Below are positions 55,406-64,000 of a DNA stretch of 64,000 nt, piece after piece. The translations under genes and the position numbers were made by a program. This DNA is from Anniella stebbinsi. Its lineage: Eukaryota; Chordata; Lepidosauria; Squamata; Anniellidae. Below the pieces are notes generated by a model, which ran no database searches, was not told the DNA's origin, and saw only the letters and a list, made by a program, of their open reading frames with translations. The stretch covers positions 202,485,810-202,549,809 of the forward strand of contig JARDYH010000002.1 in assembly GCA_029215795.1 (NCBI GenBank), in the 5' to 3' direction. The first letter of the stretch is position 1, and each line of letters starts with the position of its first letter.

Positions 55406-56303
55406 CCCGTTAAGTAAGATTAATTTGTAGCAACCTTGCAATACTTTTTTTTTAAAGTAGGTATTTCTGGTACCAGCTCAAGTAATAACCATCTACAGGA
55501 AATATGAGACTGTTTCCACAAGAGGGCAGCAGAAGCCTGCTTTTGGAAGAATGTGAAACAAGTCAGTTCATCCTTATTGCGCTCTTTGTTTCGCCTCTTT
55601 CAGGATAATTTCGCTGAAAACAACTAATACATGCAAACAAACACTGACAGTGAGTAAACAGCAGTGCTTGAGCTGTGTTTTGAAAGCATAGACTGGCATG
55701 ACATTCTAGGCAGGCGAAAATGAAAAGGAGCATACCATGAAGAGGAGATAAATGATAATTTTGGTGTTCATTAGAGTATGAGCACATTTTGTGTTCATTA
55801 GACTATAAGTATATTTTGTATTCTTCCAATGGGTCTGAGAAGGCATTTCATATATTAGTTTCGAAGGCAGTATTTAAACTTTTTAAAATCAAATTTGCTA
55901 TAAACTAAAAAGGTTTCTCTCAAAATAAGTGCCCTGTTTTCAGCTAAACCCTAAAATCAAAAGACACTGCAACCTGGTTCCTACATTCACTTCTATTGTG
56001 GTATTTAAAAAAATCACAATAATAATCGATTTCACCTAATGCTTATTTATGAATCCACTCATACAGTAGCGCCATTTCTGTCTGCAAGTGGTGTTAAGAT
56101 GCATGTTACGAAGATGCATGTAAGAAGAGCCATGCTGGATCAGATCAAGGGGCCATCTTGTCTCTGTTCCTGTGGGAAGCCCACAAGAAGCAATGAGTGC
56201 AGTAGCACCCTCCTGCTCATGTTCCCAGGGCCGGCCTTAGGATAAATGGCACCCCAGATGAGGAATGCCTCCCCATGGACATCTTTGCAGGGCTACCCAA
56301 AAG

Positions 56304-56715
56304 CAGGGTGACCAAAAAAGGACACCTAGTGGAGTGGGGGGAGAAGCAGCTTTCCAGGGCTTCTGGAAAGCGCATCATTCCCGCTCCACCTTAAATGCAC
56401 TGATTGGAGTGGAGGAGGGGAAAGTGCGTCATTCTTGCCACCCCACCCCACCCCACCCCACCCCACCGCTCCAATCGAGGCCTTTTCTATAATGTCTGGG
56501 AATGACACACTTTCCCCTTTAAGGCCCCGATTGGAGCAGTGGGAGGGAATGACACACCCCTAGAAAGCATGTAATCCCCTCCCATGCTAATGGCAGCCTT
56601 AAAGGGAAAGCATGTAATTCCAGGACATTATAGAAAATTACAGAAAATCCCCCAACACCCAGGATAGAACAAAAACCAGGAGAAATCTAGGGAAATCCTG
56701 ACAGTTGGTCACCCT
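56304..56715. mobile_element. hAT-like MITE with CAGGGTGACCA ends
   Basis: The left CAGGGTGACCAAAAAAGG and right AGTTGGTCACCCT are inverted. The flanks CCCAAAAG / CCCAAAAA are a likely 8-bp duplication with one difference. The interior has GATTGGAG / CTCCAATC inverted words and a (CCCCA)n run at 56440-56467. Confidence 0.7.
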
Positions 56716-56754
56716 CCCAAAAAGGTTTATGGGGCCTGGTGCAGGTGTGATGTT

Positions 56755-57075
56755 TAGGCTGACCATATGAAAAGGAGGACAGGGCTCATGTAACTTTAAC
56801 AGTTGTAGAGAAAAGGGAATTTCAGCCAGGGTCATTTGTATGCAATTAGTTCCTGGTGAAATTGCCTCTATATCACAACAGTTAAAATTGCAGGCACTGT
56901 ACTAGAGTGACCATATACAAAAGAAGGCAGGGCCCCTGCAACTTTAACTGTTGTGATGAAGAGGGAATTTCACCAGGAACTAATTGCATACAAATGACAC
57001 TGGCTGAAATTCCCTTTTTCTCTACAACTGTTAAAGTTACAGGAGCCCTGTCCTCCTTTTCAGATGGTCAGCCTA
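56755..57075. mobile_element. Palindromic hAT-type MITE, full length
   Basis: Perfect 8-bp target duplication GTGATGTT (56747-56754 and 57076-57083), ends TAGGCTGACC and GGTCAGCCTA. The interior is as in 52380-52698 but with TCACAACAGTTAAAATTGCA and a less decayed right arm. Confidence 0.9.
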
Positions 57076-57256
57076 GTGATGTTGGCACCCGCCCCCCTCA
57101 GCTCAGTATAACGCACCCCTTAGTTCAACATCCCAGGTGACCACCCAGCCTGTCTACCTCTAAGGCCAGCCCTGCATGTTCCACAGCAACTTGTGTACAT
57201 CCTGCCTCTGATAGTGGAAATAGCATACAGCCATCAGGCTTAGTAATCACTGCTGG

Positions 57257-57560
57257 CCCAAGACGTTTTGCTGCATCAAGTGTAAACCAAATGCTGCTGC
57301 TACCACCTCACAAAGGCAAAATACAACACATCATTCCGAATCGAATTCCCACCCTGAAGCAGCACTCTCATGGTGCTGCCTGAAGCAAGACACTTCACCC
57401 TGGTGTATGGCAGCCATCAGTAACGATAGCGTGTGTTATGGATTTATTTTTAAAAATTCAGTTCAATCCTCTGAACAGTGAGAACACCATGGGTACAAGG
57501 GTTACCCAAGGTTTTGTTACCTTGGAATGAAGTCCCTAGAGGCTTGTGGTGTTTTTTTTT
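57257..57560. repeat. Insertion of an unclassified repeat (TTTTGCTGC / GTGCTGCCTGAAGCAAG)
   Basis: It interrupts the CR1 copy. CCCAAGACGTTTTGCTGCAT and GGTGCTGCCTGAAGCAAG resemble 51255-51530. Termini are not resolved. Confidence 0.4.
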
Positions 57561-58003
57561 TTTAAATTATGGATCTGTCTAATCCATTTTTAAAGCCATC
57601 CAAATTGGTGGCCGTCACTATGACTTGTGGTAGCAAATTCCATAGTTTAACTATGCGCTATGTGAAGAAGTCCTTCCTTTTATCTGTCCTGAATCTCCCA
57701 CCAATCAGCTTCATGAGATGATCCAGGGTTCGAGTATTATGAGCAAGAGAGAAAAGCATCTCCCTATTCACTTTCTCCATGGCGTGCATAAATTTGTCCA
57801 GCTTGCTTGTCTTTTTTTCTAAGCTAAAAAGCCCAAACTGAAACAACCTTTCCTCATGTGTTTGAGCATTTCCCCACCAAACAAGTTAAATCGAATCATA
57901 TCAGTGCATATAGAAAAGTATAATTTCAAGAACAGACTGCTATGTTTCTGATGCATTAGGATTTCCCTGTCATGCAAGGCCATGCAACCATGCAACCATG
58001 CAA

Positions 58004-58006
<3 letters not shown>

Positions 58007-58081
<75 letters not shown>
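58007..58081 (+). repeat. Compound microsatellite (CT)n(CA)n
   Basis: About 15 CT units run straight into about 22 CA units, preceded by three ATGCAACC units. Confidence 0.95.
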
Positions 58082-58083
<2 letters not shown>

Positions 58084-58134
58084 CCTGAAGTGGTGCAGTC
58101 CCTAAATAAGCCTTTATTTGCTAATTATAATAAA

Positions 58135-58500
58135 GGAAGTGCCAAAGAAAGTAAGGAGGGTGACTACCAGGAAGAGGGCCTTTTTTGCTTTGGCACCCCA
58201 GTTGTGGAATGAACTCCCTAGAGAGGTTCACCTGGCGCCTACATTATACTCCTTTTGGCGCCAGGTGAGGAACGTTTTATTTTCTCAATATTTTAGCATT
58301 TTAACATCCTAGTCATTTCACTCTGCTGTTTTAGATCTGTATTTTAAATATCTGCAATGTTGCTCGGTTTTATTCTGGTTGTGATTTTAAGCTTACATAT
58401 TTCATAGTTTATGCTGTACTTTGTGGTTTTAATTTTTGTGAACCACCCAGGATGTTTCAGCTATTTATTTCATAGAAATGGAATGGAATAAATAAAATGA
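58135..58500 (+). repeat. L2-type LINE 3' end
   Basis: AAGAGGGCCTTTTTTGCTTT, CCCAGTTGTGGAATGAACTC, ACCTGGCGCCTACATTATAC, then AACCACCCAGGATGTTTCAG and GGAATAAATAAAAT. Confidence 0.78.
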
Positions 58501-58510
58501 GGATGATGAA

Positions 58511-58556
<46 letters not shown>
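58511..58556 (+). repeat. (AC)n microsatellite
   Basis: About 23 AC units, just after the LINE tail. Confidence 0.95.
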
Positions 58557-58558
<2 letters not shown>

Positions 58559-58964
58559 ACCAGCTCTTTAGCTTTCTTCAGGTTTTATTTGTCCCCATGT
58601 GATTAAAGGGAAATGGGGCCATGCCACCAGCCCCACCAGTGATGTGACAAGTGGTCCTATTCCTGTCTGCCCTTCTCCATGTAGCACTCTCCCTTCTCTC
58701 TTGAATTCTTTATCATCCTACTATTTCCTGCCCTTTTCCACTCACCCACCCTGGTCTGTCTGCACTTTCCTCTCAGCTCCATCTTCTTTTTCTCTTTCAC
58801 CAGACCATATCTTCCTGCACCCCCATCTCACATTACCTCCGTTTCCTTCTTTCCTTCCCTTTTCATGTTCTGTTTCTGCCTTTTTATCACTCTCTCTTCC
58901 TCACTGAATGCATTGTCAGCACCACAAGCCATTCACTTTCCCAGTCATTCAGAAACCTGTTAAG

Positions 58965-59282
58965 GACCTGTCCACAGTTATGGGTTGTTCGCAGGTTCTT
59001 TAGACGTCATCATGGCTATCCATTTTTGCTTCTGTTATTTAAGAGCACTTTCCTGGATTTTATTAGAGCAGGGAAAATACAGCTTTAAATGTGAAAGCAA
59101 GAAAAAGTGCAATGTCCTCTTGTGTATTTGTGCTATTCCGCTATACTGCAGTTTCACCTAGACGTTATGTAAAACAGGAAACAATTCTCATGTAGTGTTC
59201 GGATCACATTTCTGTGATGAAACTGAAAGTAGATACAGCAGATTAACAGGCGATTAACAGCCTTGTGTAGAAAAGCTCTATG
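58965..59282. mobile_element. MITE, diverged copy of 7397-7756
   Basis: TTTTATTAGAGCAGGGAAAA, AGCAGATTAACAGGCGATTA and the end GTGTAGAAAAGCTCTA match. The left terminus is lost. Confidence 0.6.
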
Positions 59283-59392
59283 TTTCAACAAATCTGGATT
59301 TGCAACTGAGTGTCCTTTATTGGGAGCAATTCTGGCTCTCTGATGAGCATCCTGATATGATTACACATGTTCCCAAATACATCACACCAACA

Positions 59393-59843
59393 CAGGGCCA
59401 GCTCCAGTTTTTGAAGACCCATGGGCATGAACACCCTCAATAGGCCCCTTCCCTCAGTGAGTCTACCTTCTCATCACTATTGTCACGACCGTGTCCCACC
59501 AACGTGAGTTATACATTATGGTGGGACATAGGAGAGGGTGTTCTCTGCGGTGGGCCCCCAGTTGTGGAATACTTTCCCCTTGGGGGCTTGACTGGGGCCG
59601 ACGCTGGCTTCATTTTGGCATCAGATTAAAACATGGCTTTTTATTAAAGCCTTTGAAGGCTAAAAGTATCCAAGGTTGCACATAGTTTTAATTGTTCTTC
59701 TTGCTTTTAAACTTTTCTACTGGTTTTAGTTTGTTAAATATTTCATCCATTTTTAGCTGTGTATATTTGTTGTTTTACATAGTTTTGATTTTATCTTTAC
59801 ACCGCCCTGGGATCCCAATAACATAGGGCAGAATACAAATGTA

Positions 59844-59874
<31 letters not shown>

Positions 59875-60119
59875 ATAGCTGGTATTTATCTTCAGACTTT
59901 TTCTCCTCAGATAATTGTTTGCTTGATGGTCAGAGAGCTAGTCAGCTCCTCCCCCTTCTAACCACCACTGTTATCTGGACCAAAGTGAGAGACAGGTGAA
60001 CAAGCAGGTTGCCATGGTGAAGAGGAGGAGCAACTCCAGAGTGCTCTTCTTACTGGGCCCCTGCTGAAGTGGGGGCCCTGGAAGATGCCCAACCATGCCC
60101 ACCCTCGATCCCAGCCCTG
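59393..60119. mobile_element. hAT-like element interrupted by an L2-type LINE end
   Basis: The ends CAGGGCCAGCTCC and GATCCCAGCCCTG are roughly inverted, and the flanks CACCAACA / CACCCACA are an 8-bp duplication with one difference. The interior matches 37145-37490 on both sides of a LINE insertion (59500-59880). Confidence 0.65.
59500..59880 (+). repeat. L2-type LINE 3' end with (AAAT)n tail
   Basis: GGAGAGGGTGTTCTCTGCGG, CCCCCAGTTGTGGAATACTT, ACACCGCCCTGGGATCCC, then about eight TAAA units (59842-59877). Confidence 0.8.
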
Positions 60120-61807
60120 CACCCACACATTATATTTTGAGATATACACTTTTGAGAAACTCAAGAGTCTGGACCATAGTACCTACTGGAGCTCTTGTAT
60201 ACTATCACAACACACACTCTCATATGCAAAAAATTATAAACATTGGTTAATGGCAATTAGTTCACATTGCCAAAGGGAGATCACACACAAAAATGCCTGC
60301 ATCACAACCCACTGAAGCCTTTGCTTCCTATTACAGCAGGAATTAAGTAAGAATTGCCTCATGTAAAACACCAGCAGTCATTTTCTTCAAGCTTATTTGA
60401 AAATAAACCTAGACCGGCGCCCAGGTGGGTACAGCAAATTTGGTTCCTAAAATCATCCAGAAATGTAAAGTATATAAAAAAATGAAGCTGGTAGAACATG
60501 AAAATGTACTGATGTTGTCTGGCATGGGGCCAGGCCTTTTGTCCTTTTTTCTTGTCAGCAAGTGCCTTCATTTCATTATAGGAAATATGCTTTTGGAGCA
60601 CCTTCCTTTATCAGATTTCACTTATAAAGATTCCAGGGTTTAAATTCTCTCCATGGTTCCATGCTGAACTTTACAGAGCAGGGGGAATTATGGCCAAAGC
60701 ATTCCTTTAAAGTCAGTATGTTGGCTTTCATATTGGCCAGCTTCTGCTCAAAGCTTCTTTGTGAATTATAAATCAAATGAATAGCATAATAAAATCACAC
60801 ACTTTCTTTAAAAGTAGCTGTACAATGCATTCACTTTGGGAAGAGGAAAATAATTCCCTTTCCCTCTGTGAAAATGGCCGAAATAAAATACAAATGGTTG
60901 ATATTTGTCCTAAAGTGCCCAACACAGTTTTTATATGCTGTTATTTATTTCTTTACAAATTTATTCACTATAAACGCTTCAGGAGACGCAGCATCCTTTT
61001 TCCTTTTTTTACCGTACTTGCTACTGTAGAAGAAATGAGATTTTTCCCATTGCAATTACAATCTAAAATAAAAGCTCCTGATTTCACAGGAACACAAATT
61101 AAGTGTTGCTAAAAAGGACTTTAATGACAACAGCTATTCAATGCTTGTCCCATTGTGCTTTGAAGGATTGCTGGAATGAAAAGGTCAAAAATTCTAAGAA
61201 GAGATAATCTTTGTATCTGGGAACAGATTACAACTCCTCGTAACACCCACAGAAAATACTCATGAGAACAGAAGACACAAAATGTTACAAATATGTCAGG
61301 CCAGAATGTCATAAAATACAAACAAGTCTACATGTTCAGGAAAAAAATCCAGACAATAGTCTTCTTAGAACTGCTATACTTCAGAGTGCTGGTTGAAGAG
61401 CACGTGAGTAAATGCTCCCAGCCTGTGAAAACCTACTGAAGGGTTAAGACAAAGAGTTAGAGCATGGGTGGGCAAATTCCAGGGGTTCAAGGGGTGTCCT
61501 CCCCTCCAGACCCTACTGGTGCCCAATTAATCAGGCAATTCTCTTTTAAAATAGTTTTTCTTCTTAATATGAGTATTTCTTCCAAGTTACAGGTGGCAAG
61601 GTCCATCTTGGAAATTATAATGCTCCAACACTTTCATATGTGCATCATCTAAATCCAAAGTATGTGTGTGTGCCCCCCCCCCCCAATACTTAGTTATGGC
61701 ATGTTTTGAGAGAGTTCCTGCTCAGGATATTTTCTCTTAATAATAAAGACGTTGCTCTGTAATACCTAAGATTGTCTTCAGAGGCTCTTCTCTGGGTGAT
61801 GCTACCC

Positions 61808-62345
61808 ACAGGCTGCATTTGGAGAACACATTAGTCAATGGTGGGTTGAGTAGCCAACTCACAGTTGGTTATTTTGTGGGTACTCCCCACACAACATATT
61901 CCTACATATCTGTGGGTGGTTGGGGCTGGCATTGAGTGGACTAATAGTCAACCCAGCATTTGACAGACACAGCCCCGCCCCTCTCCCTACCCTCCCTCAG
62001 TCCTCCCAGTTCTATCCCAGCAGCCTCTGCAAGTTGCCCCAGTTGTAGCAGAATGGCAGCTGCCGCTTTGGTCGCTCTTGCCACCTGCCTCTATGGGCTT
62101 GTGTTTTAACCCACTCACTGCACGCCATTAACCCACTCACCTCATCCACACAACACTTTAAACAACTGGCTTCGAGCTAAAAAAACTTGCAAGCCAGTTG
62201 TTTCTCTCAGTTGCTTATTTGGGCGGAATAGCATACCGTCAGTAGTTTGTGAGCGGTATGTAACCCTCCACACAACACAATAAGCAACACAACTGACGAT
62301 TGTTCCCCCCCTTCAGTTGCTTAATGTGTTGTCCGAATGCAGCCA
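61808..62345. mobile_element. Non-autonomous DNA element with GGCTGCATT ends
   Basis: The left CAGGCTGCATTTGGAGAACA and right GTTGTCCGAATGCAGCC are inverted. Just inside are repeated ACAACACAATAAGCAAC-like words and AACTGGCTT / AAGCCAGTT pairs. 538 bp, no ORF. Confidence 0.65.
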
Positions 62346-62351
62346 ATGTGG

Positions 62352-62705
62352 TGTGATGGGTAGGTAACAAGGAAAGAGCCTTCTCTGTAGTGGCACCTGT
62401 CTGCAGAATGCCCTTCCCAGGGAAATCCGCCTGGCATCTTCACTGTATGTATTTAGATGTCAAGTTAAGACCTTCCTCTTTAAGCAGACATTTAATCTTT
62501 AATTTGTTGCTCTGATTATTAATTTTACCATCAGCTCCTCAATGTTTTTTAATATTTTAATTTTTTTAGTGCTTAATATAGTATTATTTTGATGCTTTTA
62601 TTCTTGCATTTTATCTTCTTGTTGTTGTTCTTTAGTTTTTATGATTGTAAACTGCCCTGAGGGCATTTGCCAGTTGGCAGTAAAGAAATCTAATAAATAA
62701 ATAGC
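62352..62705 (+). repeat. L2-type LINE 3' end
   Basis: AAGGAAAGAGCCTTCTCTGT, AGTGGCACCTGTCTGCAGAA, AAGTTAAGACCTTCCTCTTT, then AAACTGCCCTGAGGGCATTT and AATAAATAAATAG. Confidence 0.75.
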
Positions 62706-62785
62706 CTAAACTTCTGGTTATTTATTTTAAAAACAGCAACAACAACACCACCACCACACAGGTGCAATTTCGTGGGAAATCTAGA

Positions 62786-62905
62786 GAGCATTCTCCAACC
62801 TGATTTCCTCCAAATATTTGGGATTTCAACTCCCATCAGATCCTGTCAACATGGCTAATGGTCACAAATGCTGTGAGTTGTAGTCCAGAACATCTCAAGG
62901 ACACC
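62786..62905. repeat. Short MITE with AACTCCCATCAG / GAGTTGTAGTCC arms
   Basis: TTTCAACTCCCATCAGATCC and GCTGTGAGTTGTAGTCCAG are inverted. Same type as 54228-54330. Confidence 0.6.
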
Positions 62906-63206
62906 TGGTTGAGGAGAGTGGATCAAGAGAACTGTGAAACAAACCTAGTAGCCAGTATGTTGAGCTTCTGATTCTTAAATAGTGGGCCTCTTCTACAAAA
63001 GCACAAAGACATGCACGTCCACACTCACAGCATGGCAAGGCACAGTTAGAGGAGGTTCAAACACAGTTTGGAATACGGCAGGGAGTACAGGATGGAGGTG
63101 TGGTCTGTCATTCAAAGGAAAAAGAAGAAATCAAACATCCAGCTGGCCCCATACAAAGCTTACGGTGCACCTAAAATAATTTCTGACCTAAAATGCTAAA
63201 TTGATA

Positions 63207-63303
63207 TGGACAATGCTATCCTCTATGCGTCTATTTAGAATTAAGCCCCACTGAGTTCAATGGGACTTACTCCCAGGTATGTGTGTGTTTAGGATTGCAG
63301 CCT
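63207..63303. repeat. Short palindromic repeat
   Basis: CAATGCTATCCTCTATGCGT, TTAAGCCCCACTGAG, AATGGGACTTACTCCCAGGT and TTAGGATTGCAGCCT: same family as 44876-44963. Confidence 0.75.
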
Positions 63304-64000
63304 AAATTACATACATGTAATATGTAAAGAAAGAAGCACGAAGGATGAAAAAAGATTTTTGTAAACATCAGTCCCGTTCCCCCCAGTGCATACAAAGTGC
63401 CCCTCAGCTTCTTTTGGTTAAGTTGGAAGTGCTATTGTTAGAAAAAACCAAGCACTCGGCACTTCAGTGTGGCAGATGGCATGGAGAAGCAAGTGGTGTG
63501 CAATTTACAGTAAACAGATTAGTTATCTTTGATGGGTCATGGAGAGAACAAAAATGGGCTCCGGTTCAATCAGGGAATGCTCTGGAAAATGTTAGAAAGC
63601 AAAAGAGTAAACTGGCAGGATCTTCTGTAATATAAAAGATGTTGAAAAATGTGCCTTTAGTGGCTGAGAAAGTAATGTGACTTAAGAGTAGTGATGGCGC
63701 TGAATGTTGGAATTAGTTTGCAGAATGAATTTTGCTAATTTGTTCTCACCTTTTTAACAAGCCTGGTCTGGTGTTTTACCAATTTGCTGTCACGTTTGGG
63801 ATTGATTGCGAGCTTCTGAGCATGCACAGTCTATATCTAAACAATGCTATTTCTGAATTGACTCTTATTGGCACTTATCAGACTAATATCACTTATCAGT
63901 AGGAGAGCTCCACCTACCACACATCTGGCCAGCCTAGAAAAGGCCCTATTTGCATATTAACATCAAGCTTCCAGATGTTAGGAGAGACCCTGATTGGATC

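Larger units (their letters stand above)
56226..57174. mobile_element. hAT-type element with CAGGGCCGGCCTTA ends, carrying nested elements
   Basis: The ends CAGGGCCGGCCTTA and TAAGGCCAGCCCTG are inverted, and CATGTTCC flanks both sides (56218-56225 and 57175-57182): a perfect 8-bp target duplication inside the CR1 copy. Its own sequence is short, because 56304-56715 and 56755-57075 are later insertions. Confidence 0.82.
56119..57880 (-). repeat. CR1-type LINE 3' end, reverse, split by nested insertions
   Basis: The LINE is read in three pieces: 56119-56225 (GCCATGCTGGATCAGATCAA), 57183-57256 (ACAGCAACTTGTGTACATCC, ATAGTGGAAATAGCATACAG) and 57565-57880 (AATTGGTGGCCGTCACTATG, TTTTATCTGTCCTGAATCTC, CTGAAACAACCTTTCCTCAT). 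56226-57174 and 57257-57560 interrupt it. The last piece reaches further into the element than the other copies. Confidence 0.75.
45257..64000. other. Intergenic region downstream of THSD7A
   Basis: No spliced or long coding signal is visible. The space is occupied by the repeats listed separately. Stretches where I recognise nothing: 46200-46790, 46850-47430, 48100-49030, 49280-50170, 50460-51250, 54600-55180, 55410-56110, 60130-61800 and 63304-64000. 58640-58915 is pyrimidine-rich. Confidence 0.7.

Noticed and set aside
58599..58907. 102-residue hydrophobic, Ser/Pro/Phe-rich ORF
   Set aside because: It lies in a pyrimidine-rich stretch where stops are rare in this frame. No motif, no splice context.
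63345..63635. 96-residue ORF near the window end
   Set aside because: No recognisable domain, no promoter or splice signals; the length is within chance for the amount of sequence scanned.

Overview
This is vertebrate nuclear DNA. It holds the 3' half of one intron-rich gene on the + strand, the gene's long 3' UTR, and about 18.7 kb of downstream intergenic DNA. The gene is THSD7A (thrombospondin type-1 domain-containing 7A). Thirteen coding exons can be read without a gap in frame, from 2929 to the stop at 41078-41080. They encode the last 573 residues: cysteine-rich TSP1 repeats, a small EGF-like module, a membrane-proximal linker, one transmembrane helix and a short basic cytoplasmic tail ending LTLAYDGDADM. 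The repeat content (CR1- and L2-type LINEs, tRNA- and 5S-headed SINEs sharing one LINE-like tail, many hAT-type miniature elements, and a DIRS retrotransposon) suggests a sauropsid, most likely a squamate reptile. The species assignment is inference; the gene call is not.

Layout: 1-2928 is an intron with old repeats. 2929-8151 holds four exons; the intron between the first two carries a GC-rich hAT-like element (3361-4929) with a perfect 8-bp target duplication and four 242-bp palindromic repeats. 8152-17102 is a large intron with an L2-type LINE carrying broken reverse transcriptase (14520-15890). 17221-25914 is a large intron holding a nearly complete 5.9-kb DIRS element (18776-24715): Gag, RT-RNase H and tyrosine recombinase, split inverted terminal repeats and an internal complementary region. 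25915-41080 contains eight more exons with LINE, SINE and MITE copies between them. 41081 to about 45256 is the 3' UTR, closed by AATAAA and a GT-rich stretch. 45257-64000 shows no convincing gene and is mostly stacked transposon relics, including a three-level nest at 56119-57880.

The host gene makes a type I membrane glycoprotein. The exons in this window supply its membrane-proximal extracellular repeats and its anchor. Every other structure in the window is transposon-derived or tandem-repeat DNA in introns, UTR or intergenic space. The most unusual structures are the palindromic satellite inside the hAT-like element, the overlapping reading frames of the DIRS element, and a family of palindromic hAT MITEs clustered at 50-57 kb. 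I found no sign of a bacterial-type system, CRISPR array or functional RNA gene.
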